DNA of 64,000 bases from Rhodocyclaceae bacterium. GTDB lineage: Bacteria > Pseudomonadota > Gammaproteobacteria > Burkholderiales > CAIKXV01. The translations under genes and the position numbers were made by a program. Below the pieces are notes generated by a model. The model was not told the DNA's origin and did no database searches. It worked only from the letters and a program-made list of their open reading frames with translations. Position 1 is the first letter of the stretch. Every line of letters begins with the position of its first letter. Below, in pieces: positions 7,809-18,154 of the stretch. The DNA lies in NCBI GenBank assembly GCA_020248265.1, contig JADCHX010000002.1, positions 448,011 to 512,010 on the forward strand, written 5' to 3'.

Positions 7809-10800
7809 ATGGCAAGTGTTTCCCCGTTCACCCTGCCCCGGCCACCCGCACGGCGGCACCCGGCCGGCCTGTGGGTCATCCTGTCGGGCATCCTGCTGTT
7901 CGTGCTGCTGGCCACCTTCGCGTCATCGCGGCAGAACGATCGCCGCGCACGCTTCGAGTTCAGCCAGGCGGTCGACCGCTACGAGGCGGACGTCGAGCGA
8001 CAGTTGCGCGCGCTGCAGGTCGCGACCCTGAGCATGGCGGCCGGCATGGAAGTCGGCACCGAACCAGTCTCTCGCGCGCGCTTCGACCGGCTGGCCGCCG
8101 CGCTGAGCGCCAACGAGTCGCTCGGCGCGCTGGGTGCGATCACTCTGCTCGACCGGGTCGAAGATGCCGAGATCGCGGCGTGGCGGACGCGCGCCCAGCG
8201 CCAGTATCCGGAGTACGACGTGCAATCGGGCTGGGACGCCGCGCCCTCGAAGCAACGCCTGCTGGTGCGCAATCGCTGGCCGGCGCGGATGGCCGACGGT
8301 GCCATCGGACGCAACATGGGCGCCCAGGCGCAGCACCTGGCCGCGGCCCGGGTTGCCGACGGATCCAGGTTGCCGCTGCTGAGCGAGCGCTTCAGCGAAC
8401 CGATGCCGACCGGTCCGCGCGCAGCCTACGTGATGATGGCCCCGGCAGGGCCGATCGCCAACACCGACTCGTCCCGACTGCAGTCGCCGCCGCTGGCACC
8501 TGCCCCGGATGGCAACGGCACCCGCCATTGGATCTCCGTGCTCGTGCTCGCCGACGATCTGTTCGGCAGGCCCCTGCCTGCGGCCGACGCACCGCTCTCG
8601 GTGCGGGTCGTCGACCTCGACGCCGCCGACGCCGGCATCCGGGAGATCTTCGATTCGAACGGCGCACGCGGCCGGCAGGCGGCGCGGTTCACCGAAGACC
8701 GGACGCTGTCGACGATGGGCCGCAGATGGCAAGTGAACTACGCCACCACGCCCGCCTTCGAGGCTGCCAACCGCGACATGGTCACGGCCGCGATCGCGCT
8801 GGCAGGGCTGCTGGTGGGCATCGGCGTGCTCCTCGCCCTCCTGCGTTCCGGCCGCGGCGCTTCCGGCACCATCGAGCAGCGCAGGGTCGAGGCAAGGCTG
8901 CGCGAGTCGATCGATTCCCTGGACGCCGCATTCTCGCTTTTCGACAGCAGCGAGCGACTGGTCGTCTGCAACCACATCTACCCGCAGCTGTTCGGCAGCG
9001 TCGCTGGCCAGGTCGTACCTGGGCGGCTGAAGGCTGAACTGCTCGAACTGCTCTGGCAGGAGACCTTCGCGTCCATCGGCACCGATGCCGCGTCCCGGCG
9101 CGACTGCTGGATCGAAGCACGGCTCGCGGAGTTTCGTGCGGCCGACGGCTGCAGCGAGTACCCGATCGGGGAGCGCTGGTACAGCACCACCCATCGACGC
9201 ACCCCGATCGGCGACATCGTCGCGCTGCGCATCGACATCACCGCACGCAAGGCAGCCGAGGCTGCTGCCGCGAATGCACTGGCGGAACAGCAACGCGCCG
9301 AAACCCGCCTGGTACAGGCGATCGACTCGCTGGACGAGGCCTTTGCACTGTACGACGAGGACGAGCGTCTGGTCATCTTCAACGAGCGCAACCGCGAGCT
9401 CGCCGGCGATATCGGGAACCGCATCCGCATCGGCATGACCAAGCGCGAAGTGCTGGAGGTGATCGCCGACGCGCACGTGCCCGAGGCGGCAGGTCCGCAG
9501 GCACGCGCGGCCTACATCGAGGGCAGGCTGGCCGAGCACCGGGCGGGAGATGCACAGGTCGAACGCCGCGTCGGCGACGGCTGGTATCGAATATCGCTGC
9601 GGCGCACGCCCCTGGGCGATGTGGTGGTGACCCGCGCCGACGTCACCAAGGCACGCGAACGCGAGGCACAGCTGGAGAAGCTTTCGGTGGTGGCCAGCCG
9701 TACGGCCAATTCGGTCGTGATCATCGACGAGCACAACCGCATCGAGTGGGTGAACGAGAGCTTCGAGCGGCAGACGGGGTACCGGATGGAACAGGTACTC
9801 GGCCGCTCGCCGGAGGATCTGCTGACCGGCCCGCTGACCGACGCAGCGCTGATCGCCGAAATGGCGCGAATGATCGAGCAGGGCATAGGCTGCCGCATCG
9901 AGCTGATCAACTATCGCGAGAACGGCGACCCCTACTGGGCCAGCATCGAGCGCCAGCCGATCCGCGACGAACGAGGACGCGTCGTGCGCTGGATCCGCCT
10001 GTCGCTGGACGTGAGCGAACGCAAGCGCGCCGAGCTCGCCCTGCGCTCGAGCGAAGCGAAGAACCGGATGCTGGCGGCCGTAGTTCAACAGACCACAGCA
10101 GCGGTGATCACCAAGGACCTGGACAACCGGGTCACCTCCTGGAACCGCGGCGCCGAGCGGCTGTACGGCTACCCGGCCGAGCAGGCGATCGGCCGTCTGT
10201 CGCATGAATTCCTGAATCCCGACATCACACCGGAGCATCTCGAGGGCCTGCTCAGGCGCGTGCGCAGCGGCGCTACGGACGTGAACCGCCTGCAGCATGT
10301 CCGCGCCGACGGCGTGCGCATCGACATCGAATCGTCGCACGCGCCGCAGCTCGACGATCGGGGAGCCCTCGTCGGCCGCATCACGGTAATCCGCGACATC
10401 ACCGAACAGTTGAGCGCGCAGCGATCGATCGAGGCTGCGCGTATCGCAGCCGAGCATGCGCAGGAGGCGATGTCGACGTTCCTGTCCAACATGTCGCACG
10501 AGCTGCGCACGCCGATGCACGCGATCCTCTCGTACGCGCGGCTCGGCCAGGAACGCATCTCCAGGGGCCTGCCCGACAAGACGCAGCAGTACCTCGACCG
10601 GATCGAGCAGAGCGGCGTGCGGCTGCTGGCGCTGCTCAACGACCTGCTCGACCTGTCGCGCCTGGAAGCCGGGCGGCTGCCGATCGACCCCGGCGTGCAT
10701 GAACTCACCACGACCGTCGATGCAGTCATCCTCGAGGTAGGCGGCCTCGCCCAGTCACGGCAACTGGCGATCGAACGCACCGGCCTGCGTTCCCTGACCG

Positions 10801-11255
10801 CCTGGTACGACCCGGCCCGGATCGCACAGGTTCTCACGAACGTGCTGGGCAACGCGGTCAAGTTCAGTTCCCCCGGGGGCGTGGTCACGATCTCGCTCGG
10901 GCAGCGCACCGGACCGGACGGACGGCCGCTCGCCGAAGTGGTCGTCGCGGACAATGGCATCGGAATCCCGGCAGACGAACGGGAGGCGATCTTCGACAAG
11001 TTCGTGCAGAGTTCCACCACCCGTACCGGCGCGGGCGGCACCGGCCTGGGGCTCGCCATCTCGCGCGAGCTCGTCCATGCGCATGGCGGTGACATACGGG
11101 CCGAGGGCAACCCCGGGGGTGGTACCCGCTTCATTTTCACGCTGCCTCGGGAGCCTGGCGCGCAGGCGTCCGTCCAGGTGCCGTCCGAACCGGATCGCGC
11201 GGGCGGCCCCGCGCGAGCGCCCGCCCGGCTTAAGATGACGGCCGGCCTGCCGTAA
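7809..11255 (+). CDS. Membrane sensor histidine kinase with CHASE-like sensor and four PAS domains
   Basis: A 1148-residue kinase. In order: a transmembrane helix (about 21-41), a periplasmic CHASE-like region (about 60-320), a second helix (about 323-346), two PAS-7-type domains that resemble each other (about 360-475 and 495-610), and two further PAS domains (about 630-735 and 755-870). Then come a HisKA dimerisation domain with phospho-acceptor His897 in MSHELRTP, and an HATPase domain with N-box LGNAVKFS, DNGIGIP and GGTGLGLA. There is no receiver of its own. The next gene encodes a receiver protein and is probably its partner. ATG 7809 was chosen over an upstream in-frame start because it directly precedes the first helix. 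The stimulus is unknown. Confidence 0.88.
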   Translation: MASVSPFTLPRPPARRHPAGLWVILSGILLFVLLATFASSRQNDRRARFEFSQAVDRYEADVERQLRALQVATLSMAAGMEVGTEPVSRARFDRLAAALSANESLGALGAITLLDRVEDAEIAAWRTRAQRQYPEYDVQSGWDAAPSKQRLLVRNRWPARMADGAIGRNMGAQAQHLAAARVADGSRLPLLSERFSEPMPTGPRAAYVMMAPAGPIANTDSSRLQSPPLAPAPDGNGTRHWISVLVLADDLFGRPLPAADAPLSVRVVDLDAADAGIREIFDSNGARGRQAARFTEDRTLSTMGRRWQVNYATTPAFEAANRDMVTAAIALAGLLVGIGVLLALLRSGRGASGTIEQRRVEARLRESIDSLDAAFSLFDSSERLVVCNHIYPQLFGSVAGQVVPGRLKAELLELLWQETFASIGTDAASRRDCWIEARLAEFRAADGCSEYPIGERWYSTTHRRTPIGDIVALRIDITARKAAEAAAANALAEQQRAETRLVQAIDSLDEAFALYDEDERLVIFNERNRELAGDIGNRIRIGMTKREVLEVIADAHVPEAAGPQARAAYIEGRLAEHRAGDAQVERRVGDGWYRISLRRTPLGDVVVTRADVTKAREREAQLEKLSVVASRTANSVVIIDEHNRIEWVNESFERQTGYRMEQVLGRSPEDLLTGPLTDAALIAEMARMIEQGIGCRIELINYRENGDPYWASIERQPIRDERGRVVRWIRLSLDVSERKRAELALRSSEAKNRMLAAVVQQTTAAVITKDLDNRVTSWNRGAERLYGYPAEQAIGRLSHEFLNPDITPEHLEGLLRRVRSGATDVNRLQHVRADGVRIDIESSHAPQLDDRGALVGRITVIRDITEQLSAQRSIEAARIAAEHAQEAMSTFLSNMSHELRTPMHAILSYARLGQERISRGLPDKTQQYLDRIEQSGVRLLALLNDLLDLSRLEAGRLPIDPGVHELTTTVDAVILEVGGLAQSRQLAIERTGLRSLTAWYDPARIAQVLTNVLGNAVKFSSPGGVVTISLGQRTGPDGRPLAEVVVADNGIGIPADEREAIFDKFVQSSTTRTGAGGTGLGLAISRELVHAHGGDIRAEGNPGGGTRFIFTLPREPGAQASVQVPSEPDRAGGPARAPARLKMTAGLP

Positions 11256-11316
11256 ACGACATGTGTATTAGCATTCCCACCATCCGCCGCGCGCCGCCCC
11301 TCCCTGACAACCCGAC

Positions 11317-12273
11317 ATGTCTGATCCAAACGACCAACCGAGCCGCGTCCTGATCGTCGATGACGACGCGTTCAATCGCGAAATCCTCGTCGAATTCCTG
11401 GAAGGGGAAGGCTACAACCTGTCGACCGTGGCCGACGGACAGGAGGCTCTGGCCGCACTGGCCGTGCCTGAGCGCTTGTACGACGCGGTGCTGCTCGACC
11501 GGATGATGCCGGGCATCGACGGCATGGAAGTACTGCGGCGGATCAAGGCGACCCCGGCGCTACGCTGGCTGCCGGTGATCATGCAGACCGCAGCAGCCGC
11601 CCGGGACCAGGTCGTCGAAGGCATCGAAGCCGGTGCGCTCTACTATCTGACCAAGCCGTTCGAGATGCAGATGCTGCGCTCGCTGGTACGTTCGGCGGTC
11701 GAGGCGTCGCTTTCCCAGCGCCGGCTGCTGGCCGAACTGGAGCAGCACCGGCTGCTGCTCGTGATGATGAACCGGGCATCGTTCACGGTGCGCACGCCCG
11801 AGGAGGCAGGGCGGCTGGCGGTACTGGTCGCCAACGCGGCACCCGATCCCGAGCAGGCAGTACTGGGCCTGTCCGAACTCCTTCTGAACAGCATCGAGCA
11901 CGGAAACCTGGGGCTGACCTATGACGACAAGTCGCGCATGCGCGAAAACGGCACGTGGGAATCGGAAGTCACGCGCCGGCTTGCGCTGCCAGCCTTCGCC
12001 GATCGCACCGTGAGCCTCGAGTTCGAGCGGCATGGCGACGCGGTCGAGATCCTGATCACGGATCAGGGCGACGGCTTCGACTGGACGCCCTATCTTGAAC
12101 TCGACCCGACGCGCGCGTTCCACGCGCACGGGCGCGGCATCGCGCTGGCGCGCATGCTGAGCTTCGAATCGCTCGAGTACCTCGGCAAGGGCAACCGGGT
12201 GCTGGCGCGGCTCGCCCCGCGCCGCGCGGCGCCAGCCGCACCGGCAACGCCTTCGGAGAAGGCCCTTGCCTGA
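11317..12273 (+). CDS. Response regulator fused to an RsbW/SpoIIAB-like ATPase domain
   Basis: A 318-residue protein. The N-terminal receiver (about 10-125) has the acidic pair in VDDD, the phospho-acceptor Asp61 in LLDRMMPG, the switch Thr in MQTAA and the Lys in LTKPFE. After a helical linker the C-terminal half (about 175-300) is a GHKL ATPase of the anti-sigma/serine kinase type: N-box SELLLNSIEHGN, G1 DQGDGFDW and G2 HGRGIALAR. In known systems such ATPases bind or phosphorylate anti-sigma antagonists, so this may link a two-component signal to partner switching; no STAS antagonist or sigma gene is in the window. It lies 61 bases after the kinase gene, and its stop overlaps the start of the next gene. 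Confidence 0.82.
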   Translation: MSDPNDQPSRVLIVDDDAFNREILVEFLEGEGYNLSTVADGQEALAALAVPERLYDAVLLDRMMPGIDGMEVLRRIKATPALRWLPVIMQTAAAARDQVVEGIEAGALYYLTKPFEMQMLRSLVRSAVEASLSQRRLLAELEQHRLLLVMMNRASFTVRTPEEAGRLAVLVANAAPDPEQAVLGLSELLLNSIEHGNLGLTYDDKSRMRENGTWESEVTRRLALPAFADRTVSLEFERHGDAVEILITDQGDGFDWTPYLELDPTRAFHAHGRGIALARMLSFESLEYLGKGNRVLARLAPRRAAPAAPATPSEKALA

Positions 12274-13384
12274 ACAGCAGATACTGGTCATCGACGACGT
12301 GTCGCTCAACCTCAAGCTCATGGAGCACCTGATCCGACGCATGCCGGACTGCGCGTCGGTACTGTTCGAATCCTCCGCCGACGCCCTCGACTGGTGCGCC
12401 ACACACGATCCGGACCTCGTCATTGTCGACTACATGATGCCCGCACCGGACGGGCTGGAGTTCGCCGCCCGCTTCCGACAGATCCCCGGAAAGTCGGATA
12501 CGCCGATATTGATGGTGACGGCGAACACCGAACTCGAGGTCCGCTACCGGGCACTGGAAGCGGGCATCAACGACTTTCTCAACAAGCCGATCGACCGTAC
12601 GGAACTGCTGGCGCGGGCGCGCAACATGCTGCGCCTGCGCGACGCACAGAAGCAGCTGGAGGGCCGTGCGGCGTGGCTGGAGACGGAGGTTCGCGCGGCC
12701 ACGGCCGAGATCGCAGCTCGCGAACTGGAGACCATCGTGCGGCTGGCGCGTGCCGCAGAGTTCCGCGACCCCGAAACCGGCGCGCACATCCAGCGGATGG
12801 CCCACTGTTCGCGGCTGATTGCCCGGCAGATCGGTCTTTCGGAACAGCAGCAGGAGATCCTGCTGCTGGCGGCGCCACTGCACGACGTGGGCAAGCTGGG
12901 CACTCCGGATCGCATCCTTCTCAAGCGCGGCAGGCTGGAGCCGGACGAATGGGAGGTCATGAAGGAGCATGCCACGATCGGCTACGAGATCCTGCGTGAG
13001 AGTGCATCCCCGGTGATCCAGGCCGGCGCGGAGATCGCCTGGTCCCACCACGAGAAATTCGATGGCACGGGTTATCCGCGCGGCCTCACCGGAGATTCCA
13101 TTCCACTGTTCGGGCGCATCGTCGCCATTGCCGACGTGTTCGACGCGCTGACCTCGGCACGGCCTTACAAACGCCCCTGGAGCGTGGAGGAAGCCCTTTC
13201 GTTCATGCGCGAGCAGGCTGGCCGACACTTCGACCCACGCCTGCTCGATGCCTTCTTCGTGGTACTGCCCGACGTGATCGCCATGGGCGCGCGCTTCAGC
13301 GATGACGACGAGCCCCTGCATTACGACGCCGACCCGGGCCGTGCGGACGACCGCTTGCCGCCAGGGCTCGCAGGCACTGGCTGA
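12266..13384 (+). CDS. Response regulator with HD-GYP cyclic-di-GMP phosphodiesterase domain
   Basis: A 372-residue RpfG-type protein. The receiver (1-125) has phospho-acceptor Asp55 (VDYMMPAPDG) and the conserved Lys in NKPID. The HD-GYP domain (about 160-350) has His206-Asp207 in LHDVGK and the GTGYP motif at 267-271, together with downstream metal ligands in HHEKFDG and IADVFDALTS, so it should be able to hydrolyse cyclic-di-GMP. Translation probably starts at TTG 12266, which has GGAG seven bases upstream and overlaps the end of the previous gene. The output links this locus to cyclic-di-GMP control of motility or biofilm, by family inference. Confidence 0.9.
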   Translation: MPEQQILVIDDVSLNLKLMEHLIRRMPDCASVLFESSADALDWCATHDPDLVIVDYMMPAPDGLEFAARFRQIPGKSDTPILMVTANTELEVRYRALEAGINDFLNKPIDRTELLARARNMLRLRDAQKQLEGRAAWLETEVRAATAEIAARELETIVRLARAAEFRDPETGAHIQRMAHCSRLIARQIGLSEQQQEILLLAAPLHDVGKLGTPDRILLKRGRLEPDEWEVMKEHATIGYEILRESASPVIQAGAEIAWSHHEKFDGTGYPRGLTGDSIPLFGRIVAIADVFDALTSARPYKRPWSVEEALSFMREQAGRHFDPRLLDAFFVVLPDVIAMGARFSDDDEPLHYDADPGRADDRLPPGLAGTG

Positions 13385-13388
13385 TCCC

Positions 13389-16300
13389 ATGCGCGATCGC
13401 ATACGCCGCATGTCATGGCTGCTGCCGACCCTGCTGGTCGGAGCGCTCGCGATCAGCCTGCTGGTCGCGATCGTCGTACGCACGAGTACGGCAGAGAGTC
13501 GCGCCGAATCCGTTCACGTCGCGCTGCTCGAGCAACTCGCCCAGAAGCGGGCCCTGGCGCTCGGCCAGGCCGGCGGCGATGCCGCGCGGTCGCAGACGAT
13601 GCTGCAGCAGGCGATCGAGTTTCCGCGCGTGCTCGACGCCCTGCTCTGGCGCTCGGACGGCACGCTGGTGTCGCGGGCCGTGCAGACGGCAGCGGGCGCA
13701 GGCGCACCGGACTTCCGCCCGCCCCAGACACGCGCACCTGCGGTCGTCGTACCCGCCTCCGGCGATCGACAGACAGCCGGCTCGAACGGCGTGCACGGCA
13801 CGCTGGCGAACCTCTGGCATCCAGTCACCGGCACCGGGTTCGACGGATGGCTGCAACTGGTGGTGGAGCGCGAGCAGGTCGACAACGTTTATCTCGAACA
13901 CCTGCTGCAGGTGGCGCTGATGTCCACAGCCGTCGGACTGCTGGTCTGGCTCTGCGTGCTGGGCGTGACCCGTCGTACGAGGGAGGCGCTGGAGAAGATC
14001 AACCGCTTCGCACTGGAGCTGGACGGCTCCGGCCGTCAGCTGGCGGCCGACCCGCGAAACCTGGAACTGCACGGCCTGGTCGACGCACTGAATCAGGCCT
14101 CGCTCCGGCTGTCGGAGCAGCAGCGCGTGGCCGACATCAACCAACGCGAACTGCGTGCGCTGACCGGAAACATCCCCGGCGTGGTCTACCGCTGCCTGGC
14201 CGATTCCAGGATGACAATGGAATATCTCAGCCAGGAGTTCGAACGTCTGACCGGCTATCCGGTCGTCGAGCTGATCGAAAACCGCACGCGCAGCTACGCC
14301 AGCATCGTACATCCGTCCGACACGGCCAAGATGCGCGGCCTTATCGGAAGCGCGATCGAGCAGCGGCGTCCGTTCGCAGCCGAGTACCGCCTGCGCGCGG
14401 CCGATGGCAGCACACGCTGGGTACTCGACAAGGGACAGGGCGTCTTCAACGAGCGCGGCGAGTTCCTGCACCTGACCGGCGTGATCATCAACGACACGGC
14501 CAGGCATTCCGCGATCATCGCTCTCGCCCGCAGCGAGGCCCGCCACCGGCGGCTCGTGGAGAACCTGTCCGAGGTAGTCTGGCAATCCGACACCGAGGCA
14601 AGGGTGAGCTTCGTCAACCGCGCCTGGCTCCAGGTCACCGGACATCAGCCCGAGGAACTGGTGGGTCGCCGCCTGTTCGAACGAATCGCGCAAGCCGACC
14701 GGCCGGCGGCGGTCCGTGCGTGGCGGCGGATGCTGTCCGGCATCGACGGGGTCGCGCAATGGCAGGCCCGCATCGAGACCGCTTCCGGCGAGCTGCGCTG
14801 GGGAGAATTCACGGCACGGCTGACCGTCGATGCCGACGGGAAGACGAACGGCGTAGCAGGGCTGCTCAGCGACATCAATGAACGGACACTGCTCGCTGCG
14901 CGGCTGCGAGAGGGCGAGGAACGACTGCGTGAAAGCCTCGAGCTGTCGCGCCAGCTGCTGGAAGCCATGCCGCACCCCGTCTACTACAAGGACCGTAACG
15001 GCCGGTTCCAGAGCGTGAACCGGGCATGGGAAACCTTCTACGGGCGCGGCCGTGACACGGTGGTCGGGCGGACCAGCAGCGACCTCTGGCCATCCCAACT
15101 GTCCGAACTGATCGAGTTACGCGACCGCGAACTGCTCGAGGGTAGCGCGGCATACCAGGCATTCGAGGCAGAGCTGACCAATGCCGCAGGCGAGCAGCGT
15201 GCCATGCTGTTCTCGAAGGCGGTGCTGACCTCCTCCTCACAGGAACGTACCGGCCTGATCGGCGTGCTCACCGACATCACCAGCAACCGGAACACCGAGG
15301 CCGAGCTGCGCAAGCTGTCCCTCGTGGCGAGCCGAACCAGCAACGCCGTGGTGATCACCGATGCCGACGGCCATATCGAGTGGGTCAACGACGCGTTCAC
15401 CCGGCTGACCGGAATCCCCGCCGCAGAGGCGATAGGCCACGTGCCCGGACACCTGCTGCAGGGCCCGGAGACGGATCCCGCGACGGTGGCGCGCATGCGC
15501 AGGCACCTCGCAGCGCGCGAGGGCTTCCAGGAGGAACTGATCAACTACACGCGCGATGGCCGCCTGTACTGGGTCGCGCTCGACGTGCAGCCGATCCGGG
15601 GCGAGAACGGGGAAGTACAGCAGTTCATCGCGGTGAAGTCGGACATCACGGAGCGGAAGCTGCGCGAGGAAGCCCTGCGCGCCAGCGAGGCCAAGGCCCG
15701 GCAACTCGCCCAGGTCGTCGACCAGGCTTCGGAGGCGATCATGCTCAAGGATCTCGACAATCGCCTGATAGCGTGGAACCGCGGCGCGGAGCAGTTGTAC
15801 CAGTTCACCGAGGCGGAAGTCCTCGGTCGCAGTGCCTATGAAGTGCTGCGCATCGCCGAGACCGGCGGCGACGAGACCCATGCGATGGAGCGGGTACGGA
15901 CCGGGCGCAACGAGCGCATGTCGATCACGCGCCGGCTGCGGAAGGACGGAAGCTCGGTCGATGTCGAACTGTCGCTCTCGCCCCTGTTCGATCCGGAGGG
16001 ACGCCACATCGGCGAGATCGGCGTGGCGCGCGATATCTCGGAACGGCTGCGCTACGAAGCCGAACTCAAGGCGGCGAAGGATGCCGCCGAAGCCGCCAGC
16101 CAGGCCAAGGGTGCCTTCCTGGCGAACATGAGCCACGAGATACGCACACCGATGAACGGCATCATCGGCATGACCGAACTCGCGCTCGACACCGACCTCG
16201 ATGCGGAGCAACGCGACTACCTGACCTCGGTTCGCCGTTCGGCCGAGAACCTGCTCCAGGTCATCAACGACGTGCTCGACTACTCGAAGATCGAGGCCGG

Positions 16301-18056
16301 CCGCATACAGCTCGAGCAGATCGGATTCTCGTTGCGTGCCATGCTGAGCGACCGCGTGAAATCGTTGGCACCCAAGGCGAGCGAACGGTCGCTGCAGATG
16401 ATCCTCGACGTAGCGCCGGACGTACCGGATGCACTGGTCGGAGATCCGCTGCGCATCGGCCAGGTGATCCTGAACCTCGTCGGTAACGCGATCAAGTTCA
16501 CGCAGATCGGGGAAATCGTGGTCTCGGCAGAGGTGGTCGGCCCGTGCACCGAAGGCGGACCGGTACAGGTACGATTCCGCGTGCGCGACACGGGCATCGG
16601 CATCGCGCCGCAGAAACAGGAGCAGATCTTCGAAGCCTTCACCCAGGCCGACAGTTCCACCACGAGGCGTTTTGGCGGCACCGGGCTGGGCCTGTCGATC
16701 AGCCGCCACCTGGTGTCCCTGATGGGGAGCGAACTGCGGGTGCAGAGCGCGCCAGGCGAAGGCAGCACGTTCTGGTTCGACCTCTCGTTGCTGCCCGACA
16801 CGATCGGCCTCGGGCAGCCGGTCGTGCTGCGGCCGCTGCGCGTGCTGCTGGTCGATGGGTCGGCGAGCAGCCGCCGCTCCCTGGCACACCTGTTCGCGCA
16901 CTGGGGCATGGCGCTGACCGAATGCCAGAGCATCGACGAGGCGAGGTACCTGGTGCCGGATCGCGCTGCGCTGGAAGCGGGCTTCGACCTGGTGCTGGTG
17001 CATGCCATGCCCGCGCTGCTGATCGAGCAGGCCGTATCCACCTGGATCGGCGATCGGGTACCGCTGGTGGTGGTCGCCCCGGCGGGCAGCGCGCGCGCGA
17101 GCGATCCGGCATGGACGCCGGTCGGCGCGGCGGCAGTACTCGTGCAACCGGTTACTGCCTCGGACCTGTTCGAGACGATAGGGCGCCACATGGCCCTGCC
17201 GGACGATCCGTCGACGCCCGCTGCCGTGCCGCAGCCACCCGTCCCGCAGCAGACCGCAGCGCTCGCGCTCGACGTGCTGCTCGCGGAAGACAACCCGGTG
17301 AACAGAAAGCTCGCGCGCATGCTTCTCGAGCGCGCTGGCCATCGGGTCACCGTGGCCAACGATGGCGTCGAGGCCGTCGAGGCGTGGAGCAGAGGCGAGT
17401 TCGATATCGTGCTGATGGACGTCCAGATGCCGCGCCTGGGCGGCCTGGAGGCGACCGCGCGCATCCGTGCCCTGGAACGAGAGCGCAACGCGGCAGCGGA
17501 CGGCACGCCGCCACGCCACACCCCGATCGTTGCGTTGACGGCACACGCAATGATCGGCGACGAGGAACGCTGCCTCGCGGCCGGGATGGATGGATACCTC
17601 TCGAAGCCGCTGCGGCGCGAACGACTGGCGGTCGTGCTGGACCAGTTCGCGCTCGCGAAGGACGGAAACGACGCTGCGCAGCGGGGTCGCGCCGGACATC
17701 CGCCAGTGGGCTTTCCGGCGATCGATACGAATGCCCTCCTCCACACCGTCGGCGGCGACCGGCAACTGCTCGCGCACCTGTGCTCGATGTGCCTGGAGTC
17801 CCTGCCCGGCATGCAGGACAGGCTGCGCGCAGCGGTCGAGACGGGCTGCGCCCCGGAAATCGTCACCGCAGCGCATGCGCTGCGCGGCGTGATCCTGAAC
17901 TTCCATGCACGCCCTTCGGTGGAGGCGCTGGCGACCCTCGAGCGCACTGCGATCGAAGGATCCCCGGACGCGCTCGGCGCTGGCTATCGCTACGCCGCCT
18001 CGGAAGTCGAGCGCGCGGCGGCCGCGCTGCGCGAGGCGGTCGCGGCCATGGCCTGA
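13389..18056 (+). CDS. Hybrid sensor histidine kinase: five PAS domains, pseudo-receiver, receiver and Hpt
   Basis: A 1555-residue hybrid kinase. Transmembrane helices at about 9-30 and 171-193 enclose a periplasmic sensor region without a recognised family. Five PAS domains follow (about 262-375, 390-505, 520-635, 645-755, 775-885). HisKA has His916 in [12 protein letters not shown], and HATPase (about 1025-1140) has GNAIKFT, DTGIGI and GGTGLGLS. The first receiver (about 1153-1265) is degenerate: His1205 sits where the phospho-acceptor Asp belongs (LVLVHAMPA), and KP reads QP. The second receiver is intact, with Asp1344 in LMDVQMP and KP. A C-terminal Hpt domain has His1496 (AAHALRG). The ATG 13389 immediately follows the HD-GYP gene, so co-transcription is likely and a phosphorelay to the upstream regulators is plausible. 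Confidence 0.9.
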   Translation: MRDRIRRMSWLLPTLLVGALAISLLVAIVVRTSTAESRAESVHVALLEQLAQKRALALGQAGGDAARSQTMLQQAIEFPRVLDALLWRSDGTLVSRAVQTAAGAGAPDFRPPQTRAPAVVVPASGDRQTAGSNGVHGTLANLWHPVTGTGFDGWLQLVVEREQVDNVYLEHLLQVALMSTAVGLLVWLCVLGVTRRTREALEKINRFALELDGSGRQLAADPRNLELHGLVDALNQASLRLSEQQRVADINQRELRALTGNIPGVVYRCLADSRMTMEYLSQEFERLTGYPVVELIENRTRSYASIVHPSDTAKMRGLIGSAIEQRRPFAAEYRLRAADGSTRWVLDKGQGVFNERGEFLHLTGVIINDTARHSAIIALARSEARHRRLVENLSEVVWQSDTEARVSFVNRAWLQVTGHQPEELVGRRLFERIAQADRPAAVRAWRRMLSGIDGVAQWQARIETASGELRWGEFTARLTVDADGKTNGVAGLLSDINERTLLAARLREGEERLRESLELSRQLLEAMPHPVYYKDRNGRFQSVNRAWETFYGRGRDTVVGRTSSDLWPSQLSELIELRDRELLEGSAAYQAFEAELTNAAGEQRAMLFSKAVLTSSSQERTGLIGVLTDITSNRNTEAELRKLSLVASRTSNAVVITDADGHIEWVNDAFTRLTGIPAAEAIGHVPGHLLQGPETDPATVARMRRHLAAREGFQEELINYTRDGRLYWVALDVQPIRGENGEVQQFIAVKSDITERKLREEALRASEAKARQLAQVVDQASEAIMLKDLDNRLIAWNRGAEQLYQFTEAEVLGRSAYEVLRIAETGGDETHAMERVRTGRNERMSITRRLRKDGSSVDVELSLSPLFDPEGRHIGEIGVARDISERLRYEAELKAAKDAAEAASQAKGAFLANMSHEIRTPMNGIIGMTELALDTDLDAEQRDYLTSVRRSAENLLQVINDVLDYSKIEAGRIQLEQIGFSLRAMLSDRVKSLAPKASERSLQMILDVAPDVPDALVGDPLRIGQVILNLVGNAIKFTQIGEIVVSAEVVGPCTEGGPVQVRFRVRDTGIGIAPQKQEQIFEAFTQADSSTTRRFGGTGLGLSISRHLVSLMGSELRVQSAPGEGSTFWFDLSLLPDTIGLGQPVVLRPLRVLLVDGSASSRRSLAHLFAHWGMALTECQSIDEARYLVPDRAALEAGFDLVLVHAMPALLIEQAVSTWIGDRVPLVVVAPAGSARASDPAWTPVGAAAVLVQPVTASDLFETIGRHMALPDDPSTPAAVPQPPVPQQTAALALDVLLAEDNPVNRKLARMLLERAGHRVTVANDGVEAVEAWSRGEFDIVLMDVQMPRLGGLEATARIRALERERNAAADGTPPRHTPIVALTAHAMIGDEERCLAAGMDGYLSKPLRRERLAVVLDQFALAKDGNDAAQRGRAGHPPVGFPAIDTNALLHTVGGDRQLLAHLCSMCLESLPGMQDRLRAAVETGCAPEIVTAAHALRGVILNFHARPSVEALATLERTAIEGSPDALGAGYRYAASEVERAAAALREAVAAMA

Positions 18057-18069
18057 AGCGGATCGGGCA

Positions 18070-18083
18070 CGCTGGCGCCAGCG
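18070..18083. other. Perfect 14-bp palindrome between the hybrid kinase and glgA
   Basis: CGCTGGCGCCAGCG is a perfect inverted repeat lying 13 bases after the hybrid-kinase stop and 46 bases before the glgA -10 candidate. It may form a small terminator hairpin (5-bp stem, GCGC loop) or be an operator. There is no U-tract. Confidence 0.35.
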
Positions 18084-18128
18084 CAAGCCGTACGGCGCAC
18101 AAGGCCTCCCTGCCACGAGGTGCGCGCC

Positions 18129-18134
18129 TATAAT
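18129..18134 (+). promoter_or_regulatory. glgA: -10 element of the probable glgA promoter
   Basis: A perfect TATAAT lies 20 bases before the glgA ATG, which implies a very short leader. No good -35 hexamer is visible 16-18 bases upstream, so an activator or extended contacts may be needed. Confidence 0.5.
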
Positions 18135-18154
18135 CGCGAGCACCCGTACAACCG

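Noticed and set aside
7923-10700. A 925-codon open frame on the minus strand opposite the first kinase
   Set aside because: High GC leaves few stops in this antisense frame. The translation is His/Arg/Gln-rich without domains, while the plus strand encodes a complete kinase.
15237-18143. A 968-codon minus-strand open frame opposite the hybrid kinase
   Set aside because: Same codon-bias artefact; no recognisable motifs and complete overlap with a well-supported gene.
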